A stretch of 21,553 nucleotides of DNA, taken from JBBQSN01 sp038213835 (lineage in GTDB: Bacteria; Actinomycetota; Actinomycetes; Actinomycetales; CAWJMD01). Each line of letters begins with the position of its first letter. The stretch's first letter is position 1. The notes below the pieces were generated by a model. The model ran no database searches and was not told the origin of the DNA. It worked only from the letters and a program-made list of their open reading frames with translations. Positions 11,338-18,243 of this stretch are shown here, in pieces. The position numbers and the translations under genes were made by a program. The stretch lies in contig JBBQSN010000049.1 of NCBI GenBank assembly GCA_038213835.1, positions 1 through 21,553 of the forward strand, in the 5' to 3' direction.

Positions 11338-12015
11338 GTGACCACCAGCGAGACGACGCCGACGCCCGAGCCCACTCCTGCGACGGAGCCGACCGAGGCG
11401 GTGCCGGCGCGGCGCCGCGTCGTGGTGGCGGAGGACGAGGCCATCATCCGGCTCGACGTCGTGGAGACGCTGCGCGAGAACGGGTTCGACGTCGTGGGGG
11501 AGGCCGGTGACGGCGAGGCGGCCGTGCGGCTGGCCGAGGAGACCCGGCCCGACGTCGTCGTCATGGACGTCAAGATGCCCGTGATGGACGGCATCACCGC
11601 GGCCGCGCGGATCGGCAGGGCGCGACTGGCGCCGGTCGTCCTGCTCACGGCGTTCTCGCAGACCGAGCTGGTGGAGCGGGCGCGGGACGCCGGTGCGATG
11701 GCCTACGTGGTCAAGCCGTTCAGCTCCTCCCAGCTGCTGCCCGCAGTGGAGATCGCGATCAGCCGGCACCGCGAGATCCTCGCCCTGGAGGCCGAGATCG
11801 CCGACGTCACCGAGCGGTTCGAGACCCGCAAGCAGGTCGAGCGCGCGAAGGGCCTGCTGATGCAGTCGATGGGGCTCTCCGAGCCGGAGGCGTTCCGCTG
11901 GATCCAGAAGACCTCGATGGACCGGCGGCTCAGCATGCGCGAGGTGGCCGACGTCGTGGTGTCGCAGGCCGCCAAGCCCGCGGAGAAGAGCCGCGGTCGC
12001 ACGCCAAGGGGCTGA
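11338..12015 (+). CDS. pdtaR: Response regulator with ANTAR RNA-binding domain (PdtaR-like)
   Basis: This is a two-domain cytoplasmic regulator of 225 residues from GTG 11338. After a Pro/Thr/Glu-rich N-terminus of about 25 residues comes a receiver domain: acidic pocket Glu32-Asp33, phosphoacceptor Asp77 in VVVMDVKMPVMDG, Thr104 and Lys126. A linker helix follows, then an ANTAR domain (about 156-212; RKQVERAKGLLMQSMGLSEPEAFRWIQKTS). ANTAR proteins bind paired RNA hairpins and prevent transcription termination. The architecture and position next to pyk match mycobacterial PdtaR (Rv1626), whose partner kinase is PdtaS; no kinase gene lies here. The start was chosen because a -10 box lies 7 nt upstream and there is no ribosome-binding site, implying a leaderless mRNA. 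An open frame extends back to 11134, but it runs through the tRNA and is rejected. Confidence 0.93.
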   Translation: MTTSETTPTPEPTPATEPTEAVPARRRVVVAEDEAIIRLDVVETLRENGFDVVGEAGDGEAAVRLAEETRPDVVVMDVKMPVMDGITAAARIGRARLAPVVLLTAFSQTELVERARDAGAMAYVVKPFSSSQLLPAVEIAISRHREILALEAEIADVTERFETRKQVERAKGLLMQSMGLSEPEAFRWIQKTSMDRRLSMREVADVVVSQAAKPAEKSRGRTPRG

Positions 12016-12071
12016 GACACGACCTCGTTCCGCTGTGGCGTCGAGCACGGGCAGGGCCGTGGTGCCGGGTG

Positions 12072-12087
12072 GGTGACGGAGGTCACG
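12072..12087. promoter_or_regulatory. Crp/GlxR-like palindrome upstream of livJ
   Basis: GGTGA-N6-TCACG has a perfect GTGAC-GGAG-GTCAC core, the same half-sites and spacing as the site in front of pyk. It is centred about 127 bp before the livJ ATG and about 80 bp before the inferred transcription start. Confidence 0.4.
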
Positions 12088-12167
12088 AGTCGGCATCAGA
12101 AGGGTCAGTGCGCCCGGAAGCACCTCGCCCGGGCCACCCCGGACGGTACGTTCGGCGCACCAGAGGT

Positions 12168-12187
12168 GCTGGACCACCGGGTCCAGC
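12168..12187 (+). promoter_or_regulatory. Leader hairpin before livJ ribosome-binding site
   Basis: GCTGGACC and GGTCCAGC form an 8-bp perfect stem with an ACCG loop ending 6 nt before AAGGAG. A smaller hairpin GCACC-AGA-GGTGC (12157-12169) shares two bases with it, so the two cannot both form fully. No T-run follows, so a role in translation or mRNA stability is more likely than termination. Confidence 0.35.
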
Positions 12188-12206
12188 CGGCAGAAGGAGA
12201 CTGTTC

Positions 12207-13481
12207 ATGATCCGATCTTCGCGCGCATGGCGCACGACGGCGGTGCTTGGGGCCGCGGCCCTGGCCCTTGCGGCCTGCGGTGGCGACGAAGAGCCCGCCG
12301 GCACCACCGAGTCGTCATCGGCGTCCGGTGCGGCGCCTGCGGGTGACGGCACCCTGACCGTCGGCACGCTGCTTCCGCAGACCGGGAGCCTGGCGTTCCT
12401 GGGCCCGCCCGAGTTCGCGGGGGTGCAGATGGCGGTCGACGAGATCAACGCCGCCGGCGGGGTGCTCGGCAAGGACGTCGTCAAGATCGACGGCGACTCG
12501 GGCGACACCACCACCGACATCGCCTCGCAGACGTCCGACCGCCTGATCAGCGAGGACGTCGACGCCATCATCGGCGCCGCCTCCTCCGGGGTCTCGCTCA
12601 CCGTGATCGACAAGATCACCGGTGCGGGCGTGGTCCACTTCTCGCCGGCCAACACGTCCCCGGCCTTCACCGACTACGACGACAAGGGCCTGTACTTCCG
12701 TACTGCCCCGTCCGACGTCCTGCAGGGGCGCGTCCTGGGCAACCTCCTGATCGAGGACGGCTACCTCGACGTCGGCATCATGGCGCTCGACGACGCGTAC
12801 GGAAACGGCCTCGCCGATGCGGTGGAGTCCACCGTGGGTGAGGGCGGCGGCACCGCTACCGCCAAGATCATCTACAACCCCGAGGCGGCCACGTTCTCCG
12901 CCGAGGTCGGCCAGCTCAAGGCCTCCAACCCCGAAGCCATCGTCGTGATCGGCTTCGAGGAGACGAAGAAGATCCTTCCCGAGCTGATCGCGCAGGGGAT
13001 CGGTCCGGACACCGTCCCCCTCTACCTGGTGGACGGCAACCTCGCGGACTACAGCAAGGACTTCCAGCCGGGCACCCTGGCAGGAACCAAGGGCACGCTG
13101 CCCGGTGGGCCCGATGCCGAGGGCGACGACTTCCAGGCGCGCCTCCTGGCGGTGGACCCGGCGCTGACGGACTTCAGCTACAGCAAGGAGTCCTACGACA
13201 CCACCGTGATGATCGCCCTGGCGGCGATCGCGGCGGAGTCGGACAGCGGCGAGGCGATCGGCAGCAAGCTGGTGGAGATCAGCAAGGAAGGCGAGAAGTG
13301 CACCACCTTCGCCGACTGCGCCGCGCTGCTGGAGGAGGGCACCGACATCGACTACGACGGTGTCTCCGGTCCGGTCGACTTCACCGACGCGGGCGAGCCG
13401 GACTCGGCGACGATCGGCATCTACGAGTACGGCGAGGACAACAAGTACACGAACCTCGAGTACGTGGAGGGTGAGGTCTGA
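12207..13481 (+). CDS. livJ: Branched-chain amino acid/amide ABC transporter binding lipoprotein
   Basis: This is the extracytoplasmic solute-binding protein of a LivFGHM-type (HAAT family) importer. The 424-residue product has a basic N-terminus, a hydrophobic stretch and the lipobox LAAC with Cys24, so it should be diacylated by Lgt and anchored on the outer face of the membrane. A Ser/Gly/Ala-rich linker is followed by a Peripla_BP_6 fold: VGTLLPQTGSLAFLGPPEFAG, AVDEINAAGGVLGK, DGDSGDTTTD, IIGAASSGVS and FSPANTSPAFTDYD. These are typical of Leu/Ile/Val-binding proteins, but the ligand (amino acid, urea or short amide) cannot be read from sequence. The start is supported by AAGGAG with 7-nt spacing. 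It converges on the permease/ATPase operon and does not lead it, so the binding protein has its own promoter. The symbol is by family only. Confidence 0.92.
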   Translation: MIRSSRAWRTTAVLGAAALALAACGGDEEPAGTTESSSASGAAPAGDGTLTVGTLLPQTGSLAFLGPPEFAGVQMAVDEINAAGGVLGKDVVKIDGDSGDTTTDIASQTSDRLISEDVDAIIGAASSGVSLTVIDKITGAGVVHFSPANTSPAFTDYDDKGLYFRTAPSDVLQGRVLGNLLIEDGYLDVGIMALDDAYGNGLADAVESTVGEGGGTATAKIIYNPEAATFSAEVGQLKASNPEAIVVIGFEETKKILPELIAQGIGPDTVPLYLVDGNLADYSKDFQPGTLAGTKGTLPGGPDAEGDDFQARLLAVDPALTDFSYSKESYDTTVMIALAAIAAESDSGEAIGSKLVEISKEGEKCTTFADCAALLEEGTDIDYDGVSGPVDFTDAGEPDSATIGIYEYGEDNKYTNLEYVEGEV

Positions 13482-13506
13482 TCCGACCCCACGCGAGACG
13501 CGAGAG

Positions 13507-13534
13507 CGCCCCCCAGCCGAGAGGCTGGGGGGCG
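13507..13534. terminator. Bidirectional hairpin terminator between livJ and livF
   Basis: CGCCCCCCAGCC and GGCTGGGGGGCG form a perfect 12-bp stem with a GAGA loop, 26 nt after the livJ stop and before the convergent livF stop at 13581. The 3' flank on the plus strand is only modestly T-rich (TTCCTGCGTT), as usual for high-GC terminators. A second smaller hairpin GCCAG-N5-CTGGC lies at 13554-13568 and may serve the minus strand. Confidence 0.8.
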
Positions 13535-13580
13535 TTCCTGCGTTCTGCCGGCTGCCAGCGAGACTGGCGGGTGGGCCCCC

Positions 13581-14369
13581 CTAGGCCTTCGCGAGCGTGC
13601 CGAGGTAGAGCTCGATCACCTTGGGGTCGTTCGCGAGCGACCTGCCGGTGCCCGTGTACGCGTTGCGGCCCTGGTCCAGCACGTAGCCGCGGTCCACGAT
13701 CTGCAGGCAGCGGCGGGCGTTCTGCTCGACCATGATGACCGAGACGCCGGCCTTGTTGATCTGGCGCGTGCGGATGAAGACCTCGTCCTGCAGCGCGGGG
13801 GACAGGCCTGCGGACGGCTCGTCGAGCAGCAGCACGGACGGCTCCATCATCAGGGCGCGCCCCATCGCCACCATCTGCCGCTCACCACCGGACAGCGAGC
13901 CGGCCCGCTGGCTGCGTCGGTCCGCCAGTGCGGGGAACAGCCCGGCCACGAACTCGAACTGCTTCTTGAACGTGGACGGCTTCTGGTAGACGCCCATCTG
14001 CAGGTTCTCCTCGATCGTGAGCGAGGGGAACACGTTGTTGCTCTGCGGGACGAAGCCGACACCGCGGGCCACCAGCTTGTTGGCCTTCAGGCCCGTGATG
14101 TCCTGCCCGCGCAGCGTCACCGTGCCGCTGCGCACCTGCACGAGCCCGAACAGCGCCTTGAGCAGGGTCGACTTCCCGGCGCCGTTGGGGCCGATGATGC
14201 CGACCAGCTCGCCCTCCCCGACGTACAGGTCCGAGCCGTTGAGGATGTTGACGCCGGGCAGGTATCCGGCGATCAGCTCGTCCGCCCGCAGCAGGGCCTG
14301 GTCGGCGCCCCTCTCGTGCGCCCGTCGATCCACGGGCGCCGTGGAATCCTTGGACATCCCGCTCGCCAT
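13581..14369 (-). CDS. livF: Branched-chain amino acid ABC transporter ATP-binding protein LivF
   Basis: LivF is the second ATPase of the LivFGHM-type importer; it pairs with LivG on the cytoplasmic side of LivH/LivM. The 262-residue product has Walker A GPNGAGKST, Q-loop VPQSNNVFPSLTIEENL, signature LSGGERQMVAMGRALM, Walker B VLLLDEPSAGLSP and the H-loop region replaced by VIMVEQNARRCL, typical for LivF. The C-terminus YLGTLAKA is close to the family end. The ATG at 14369 shares its A with the livG stop (TGATG), so translation is coupled. The first ~25 residues before LLRADELIAGYLPG are extra and charged; an internal ATG at codon 5 is an alternative start. It is the last gene of the operon, facing the terminator at 13507-13534. 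Confidence 0.94.
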   Translation of the reverse strand: MASGMSKDSTAPVDRRAHERGADQALLRADELIAGYLPGVNILNGSDLYVGEGELVGIIGPNGAGKSTLLKALFGLVQVRSGTVTLRGQDITGLKANKLVARGVGFVPQSNNVFPSLTIEENLQMGVYQKPSTFKKQFEFVAGLFPALADRRSQRAGSLSGGERQMVAMGRALMMEPSVLLLDEPSAGLSPALQDEVFIRTRQINKAGVSVIMVEQNARRCLQIVDRGYVLDQGRNAYTGTGRSLANDPKVIELYLGTLAKA

Positions 14370-15340
14370 CACAGACCCTCCGCCTCGGTGCGCTCGGCGT
14401 CGAGCGCCCTCTCTGCCTCTGCCAGCTGCTCCTGCTCGTCCGCCTCGGTGAGGGGGGCGTCGTGGTGCCCGCCGAGGTAGGCGTCGATGACGGCCGGGTC
14501 GGCCATCACCACGTCGGGCGGTCCCTCGGCGACCACCTTGCCCTGGGCCATCACGATGACCCAGTCGGAGATGTCGCGGACCATGTCCATGTCGTGCTCG
14601 ACGAACAGCACCGTCATCCCCTCCTCGCGCAGGTCCTTGACGTGGCCGAGGAGCGATTGCGTCAACGCAGGATTGACTCCCGCCATCGGCTCGTCGAGCA
14701 TCACCATCTCGGGAGCGCTCATCAGGGCCCGGGCCATCTCGAGGAGCTTGCGCTGGCCACCGGAGAGGCTGCCCGCGAAGTCGCCGCGCTTGGTGTCCAG
14801 CTTGAAGCGTGCCAGCAGCCCGTCGGCCCGCTGGGTGTTGTCCCTCTCCTGGGCGGCCCACAGCGGCCGGAACATCGCCCGCAGCAGGCTCTCCCCCGAC
14901 TGGCCGGTGGCACCGAGGCGCATGTTCTCGATCACGGTGAGGCGTGAGAGCGACTTGGTCAGCTGGAAGGTGCGGACCATCCCCCCGCGCGCCACCCGGT
15001 GGGCCGGGACGCCTGCCAGGGACTTCCCGTTGAAGGTCCAGGTACCGCTGTCGGGCTTGTCGAACCCGGTGAGCAGGTTGAAGAAGGTGGTCTTGCCGGC
15101 GCCGTTGGGCCCGATGAGCGCGGTGATGGCGCCGCGCTGGATCTCGATGTGCTGGACGTCGACCGCCTTCAGGCCGCCGAAGGTCCTCATCACCGAGTCC
15201 GCGATCAGGATCGGATCGGGCTTCGCCGAGCCGGGCGTGCGGTCGACGTCCGCGAGCGCCGCGGTGGCGGCCTGTTTGCGCGGCCCGGGCCCACCGGAGC
15301 GGCCTGCCTTGTCGAGGGTGCGGCGGTCGGCGTCCGTCAC
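14369..15340 (-). CDS. livG: Branched-chain amino acid ABC transporter ATP-binding protein LivG
   Basis: LivG is the first ATPase of the importer. From GTG 15340 (AAAGGGA upstream with about 7-nt spacing) the product is 323 residues, longer than the usual ~255. It has an extra N-terminal stretch of about 45 Gly/Pro/Ala/charged residues before the ABC domain (ILIADSVMRTFGGLKAVD) and an acidic C-terminal tail. Walker A is GPNGAGKTT, the signature LSGGQRKLLEMARAL, Walker B VMLDEPMAGVNP, the switch VLFVEHDMDMVRDISD, and the LivG-type AYLGG end is present before the tail. Alternative starts are ATG 15385, which overlaps the livM stop, and ATG 15409. Its stop overlaps the livF ATG. The extra N-terminus has no recognised domain. 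Confidence 0.93.
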   Translation of the reverse strand: MTDADRRTLDKAGRSGGPGPRKQAATAALADVDRTPGSAKPDPILIADSVMRTFGGLKAVDVQHIEIQRGAITALIGPNGAGKTTFFNLLTGFDKPDSGTWTFNGKSLAGVPAHRVARGGMVRTFQLTKSLSRLTVIENMRLGATGQSGESLLRAMFRPLWAAQERDNTQRADGLLARFKLDTKRGDFAGSLSGGQRKLLEMARALMSAPEMVMLDEPMAGVNPALTQSLLGHVKDLREEGMTVLFVEHDMDMVRDISDWVIVMAQGKVVAEGPPDVVMADPAVIDAYLGGHHDAPLTEADEQEQLAEAERALDAERTEAEGL

Positions 15341-15374
15341 GCGATCGTCCCTTTCCGAGGGTGGTGGTGCTTGG

Positions 15375-16367
15375 TCAGCGCGCATCGATCGCGATCTCCC
15401 TCTTGTCACCGAAGATGCCCTGAGGCCGGAAGACCATGAGCAGCATCAGCGCGAGTCCGACCAGCATGAACCTGACCTGTCCGACCTGCGTGGTGGACAT
15501 CAGCTCGGTCGGCACGTATCCCGCGCGCACGGCCTGGCTCAGCACGTTGTCCGTGAGCGACAGCACGACCCAGAAGATCGCAGCACCGGCGACGGGTCCG
15601 AGGACGCGACCCGCTCCTCCCAGCAGCAGGACGGTGTAGGCGAAGAAGGTGAAGGCCGTCCCGTAGAGGTCGGGCTGGACCGCCGCCCGGCCGAGCGCGA
15701 ACACGAACCCGGCGAGGGAGCCGATCACGCCTCCCAGCACGAGCGCCTGCATCTTGTAGGCGTAGACGTTCTTGCCGAGGCTTCGCACGGCGTCCTCGTC
15801 CTCGCGGATCCCCTTGAGCACCCGGCCCCACGGGCTGCGCATCAGGAGCCAGACGACCAGGCAGGACAGGGCGACCAGTGCCCAGCCGACGACGAGCACC
15901 CACGTGACGCGCTCGCTGAACCGCCACGGCCCGAAACCGTAGGTCCCGTTGGGGAAGGGGTTCAGGGAGTAGAACCCGCGGTCGAACGCCTGCAGGCCGT
16001 CCGATCCACCGGTGTAGGCGCCCAGGGAGGCGGACCGGAAGACGAGTCGCACGATCTCGGCGGCCGCGATGGTGGCGATCGCCAGGTAGTCGGCACGCAG
16101 GCGCAGCGTCGGGATGCCGAGCACCAGGGCCAGCAGGACCGCCCCCGTGATGCCCACGAGGATGCCCACGCCGAACGGGAGACCGAAGGTGGTCACCATC
16201 ACGGCGATGCCGTAGGCACCGACCGCGACGAAGGCCGCCTGACCGAAGTTCAGCAGGCCGGCGTACCCGAAGTGCAGGTTGAGCCCGATGGCAGCCAGTG
16301 CGTACACGACCGTCTCCAGCCCGACCGCGGACCGCAGGGCGTTGCTGAGAATGTTGGACCAGTCCAT
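15375..16367 (-). CDS. livM: Branched-chain amino acid ABC transporter permease LivM
   Basis: LivM is one of the two membrane subunits of the importer, forming the translocation path with LivH. The 330-residue product has about eight to nine hydrophobic segments. It shows the LivM signature GYAGLLNFGQAAFVAVGAY near residue 35, RLRADYLAIATIAAAEIVRL, the cytoplasmic coupling segment SPWGRVLKGIREDEDAVRSLGKN, and the end MVFRPQGIFGDKRE. The start ATG 16367 has GAGGGA at 16379-16374 with 6-nt spacing, and this site overlaps the livH stop, so the two genes are probably translated together. Length and motifs are typical and no anomaly was seen. Confidence 0.95.
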   Translation of the reverse strand: MDWSNILSNALRSAVGLETVVYALAAIGLNLHFGYAGLLNFGQAAFVAVGAYGIAVMVTTFGLPFGVGILVGITGAVLLALVLGIPTLRLRADYLAIATIAAAEIVRLVFRSASLGAYTGGSDGLQAFDRGFYSLNPFPNGTYGFGPWRFSERVTWVLVVGWALVALSCLVVWLLMRSPWGRVLKGIREDEDAVRSLGKNVYAYKMQALVLGGVIGSLAGFVFALGRAAVQPDLYGTAFTFFAYTVLLLGGAGRVLGPVAGAAIFWVVLSLTDNVLSQAVRAGYVPTELMSTTQVGQVRFMLVGLALMLLMVFRPQGIFGDKREIAIDAR

Positions 16368-16377
16368 GACGCGTCCC

Positions 16378-17769
16378 TCACCCGATCCGCTCGGCGCGAC
16401 CCAGGATGCCCTGCGGTCTGATCAACAGGATGATGATGAGCACTCCCAGCGCCCCGACGTTCTTGAGCTCGGTGGGGACGAACAGCGTGCTGAGCTCGAT
16501 GAACAACCCGACGACGATGCTGCCGATCAGGGCACCGAAGGCGGTACCGAGCCCGCCCAGGGTGACCGCGGCGAAGACGAGCAGCAGGATCTGGAAGCCC
16601 ATCTGGAAGTTGATCTGCTGCGCCAGGCCGAGCAGGACGCCGGCCAGACCGGCGAGGGCTGCTCCGCAGACCCAGACCGTCCGGATCACCCGGTCGACGT
16701 CGATCCCCGAGGCCGCCGCGAGGGCCGGGTTGTCGGACACGGCCCTCGTGGCCTTGCCGACCCGGGTCCGCAGCAGGGCCACCCCGACCGCGATGAGGAC
16801 GACGATGGCGATCGCCATGCTGATGAAGTCGAGGGGGCGAAGCGTGATCGGGCCCACGCTGACGCCGGCCTGGCCGCGGTAGTCGGCGAAGGACTCCGTC
16901 CCGCCGCCGAACTGGTAGAGGTACAGGTACCGCAGCAGCAGGGACAGGCCGATGGAGACGATCATCATGGCGATCAAGCCGGTGCCGCGATTGCGCAGAG
17001 GGCCCCAGAGGAGCCGGTCGTTGAGGTAGCCGCCGATCCCGCTCACCACGACCGCGAGGATCCCGGCGAGGACCAGAGGCAGGCCCAGCGTCACGTTGAA
17101 CAGGAAGCCGATGATCGCCCCGAAGGTCACGAGCTCGCCGTGGGCGAAGTTGGTGAGGCCGGTGGTCCCGAAGATCAGGGACAGGCCGATCGACGCCAGC
17201 GCGATGATGAGCCCGAACCGCAGGCCGCTCGCGGCGAGCTGGAGGACGCGCGAGTCCCCTCCTCCTGCGGCCGCCGCAGGAGCGCCCTCCTCGCTGAGGC
17301 GGAAGGCGACGGTGCGCGAGTCACCCGCGACGACGCTGGTCGTGATCGGGTTCACCCGGGGTTGCAGGCCGGCGGCCGCCTCGGGCAGCGACTCCACGTC
17401 GAGCACGACGTCGTAGGCCCCGGGGCCGGGGAGTGGGATCTCCGCGATGCCTGAGTCGTCCGTCGTACCCGTGCCGACCTCCGCACCCCCCTGCTCCACC
17501 GAGATCGTGACGCCGGCGAGATCCTCCCCGGCCTCGGTGCGCACCCGCGCCCGGATCGACTCGGCCGCGGTGCCCTCGGCCGGGACGGACTCGGTCGCAG
17601 CGGGCGTCGTGGGTGCCGGCGTCGTCGCGGCGGAGGCGGCGAGCGAGGGGACCAGCACGGCGAGGGCGGCGATCACGAGGCCGACGGCGAGGGCGCCGAC
17701 GCGTTGCCTCGTGGCCCGGGGCCCGGGTCGGCGGCCTCGCGGCCGGACGTCGGCTGCGCCTGGTGGCAC
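16378..17769 (-). CDS. livH: LivH-type permease with secreted N-terminal beta-sandwich-like domain
   Basis: LivH is the second membrane subunit of the importer. From GTG 17769 (GGAGG at 17780-17776, 6-nt spacing) it is 463 residues, about 160-170 longer than ordinary LivH. Residues 1-47 form a twin-arginine-free signal-like segment (basic residues, then a hydrophobic core from about 24, ending ASA-A). A Thr/Pro/Ala linker follows. Residues about 68-160 (SIRARVRTEAGEDLAGVTISV...GTGTTDDSGIAEIPLPGPGAYDVVLDV) look like a carboxypeptidase-regulatory or Ig-like beta domain. The permease begins near 172 (RVLQLAASGLRFGLIIALASIGLSLIFGTTGLTNFAHGE) and ends LIRPQGILGRAERIG. The extra domain would lie outside the cell and might contact the LivJ lipoprotein; that is inference. 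The gene heads the livHMGF operon. Confidence 0.9.
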   Translation of the reverse strand: MPPGAADVRPRGRRPGPRATRQRVGALAVGLVIAALAVLVPSLAASAATTPAPTTPAATESVPAEGTAAESIRARVRTEAGEDLAGVTISVEQGGAEVGTGTTDDSGIAEIPLPGPGAYDVVLDVESLPEAAAGLQPRVNPITTSVVAGDSRTVAFRLSEEGAPAAAAGGGDSRVLQLAASGLRFGLIIALASIGLSLIFGTTGLTNFAHGELVTFGAIIGFLFNVTLGLPLVLAGILAVVVSGIGGYLNDRLLWGPLRNRGTGLIAMMIVSIGLSLLLRYLYLYQFGGGTESFADYRGQAGVSVGPITLRPLDFISMAIAIVVLIAVGVALLRTRVGKATRAVSDNPALAAASGIDVDRVIRTVWVCGAALAGLAGVLLGLAQQINFQMGFQILLLVFAAVTLGGLGTAFGALIGSIVVGLFIELSTLFVPTELKNVGALGVLIIILLIRPQGILGRAERIG

Positions 17770-17881
17770 GGTGAACCTCCATGGGGGCGGTCGGTCTCGC
17801 TGGGGCCGTACTGAGACCGGGCCGGGGGTGACCGGCGCTGGTCGTGCGCGCCGCGGGGAGTGACGGCGACGAGCCGGCGTG

Positions 17882-17887
17882 ACTATA
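17882..17887 (-). promoter_or_regulatory. Candidate -10 box of the livHMGF operon
   Basis: On the minus strand TATAGT (17887-17882) is a near-consensus -10 box. Transcription from about 17875 would give a leader of roughly 105 nt before the livH GTG. A 5-bp inverted repeat GCGCA-N4-TGCGC (17892-17905) lies just upstream, in the -10/-35 spacer, a place where a repressor could act. No clear -35 is visible. Confidence 0.45.
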
Positions 17888-17967
17888 GCCCGCGCAGTCT
17901 TGCGCACCAGCCCGTGTCTTCGGGGGACGTCCGAGCAATTACCCGGTGCGTCCCGGGGGGTTCCTCG

Positions 17968-17983
17968 GTACCGATACCGGTAC
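17968..17983. repeat. Inverted repeat GTACCG-N4-CGGTAC
   Basis: GTACCG-ATAC-CGGTAC is a perfect 6-bp inverted repeat with a 4-nt spacer, AT-richer than its surroundings, about 95 bp upstream of the livH -10 box. It resembles a dimeric-regulator operator; no known regulator was matched. Confidence 0.35.
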
Positions 17984-18010
17984 GGCCGACCCGCGCCTGC
18001 CCCACGACCG

Positions 18011-18082
18011 CCTCGCTGACCACCTCGCTGACCACCTCGCTGACCACCTCGCTCACCACGTCGCTGGCCACGTCGAGGACCG
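18011..18082. repeat. 12-bp tandem repeat (minisatellite)
   Basis: About six head-to-tail copies of CCTCGCTGACCA. The first three are identical (18011-18046), the fourth differs by one base, and the fifth and sixth are increasingly degenerate (CGTCGCTGGCCA, CGTCGAGGACCG). Being a multiple of three, the array stays open in all frames, which explains the long spurious frames crossing it. Confidence 0.85.
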
Positions 18083-18243
18083 CCTCGGTCCGCCGTCGGA
18101 CGGAGCCGAACCCGCGCAGGGGAGCCGGACGGAGGCCTGGGTCGGGAGGATTTCACCCGACCGGTCGAAGGCTGTTCCCTCGACGGCACGCATCTGCGAG
18201 GGTCGGCGCTCCGCAGGGTCACGACCGAGGGACAGGAGGCACG

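Larger units (their letters stand above)
12016..12206. promoter_or_regulatory. Leader and promoter region of livJ
   Basis: These 191 bases precede the binding-protein gene. They hold a GTGAC-N4-GTCAC palindrome at 12073-12086, a possible -10 box TACGTT at 12147-12152, two adjacent hairpins (12157-12169 and 12168-12187) and the ribosome-binding site AAGGAG at 12194-12199, 7 nt before the ATG. No terminator for the upstream regulator gene was found, so read-through is possible. Confidence 0.5.
17770..18243. promoter_or_regulatory. Divergent non-coding region between livH and the acetyltransferase gene
   Basis: These 474 bases separate two divergent genes. They hold a candidate livH -10 box, inverted repeats at 17892-17905 and 17968-17983, and a 12-bp tandem repeat at 18011-18082. 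Open frames cross this stretch in several phases, but none has a good start or a recognisable product, so I see no gene here. Confidence 0.6.

Noticed and set aside
12157..12187. Canonical ANTAR target (two hexaloop hairpins)
   Set aside because: Loop sizes are 3 and 4 (or 6 with the wrong bases at positions 1 and 4), so the known motif is not met.
17883..18071. Minus-strand 62-codon frame with VVSE repeats
   Set aside because: It arises from the 12-bp tandem repeat, has a GTG start without a good ribosome-binding site, and its end runs into the livH -10 box.
17860..18243. N-terminal extension of the acetyltransferase through the minisatellite
   Set aside because: The frame is open but low-complexity, and AGGAGG lies directly before the GTG at 18244 where GNAT similarity begins.
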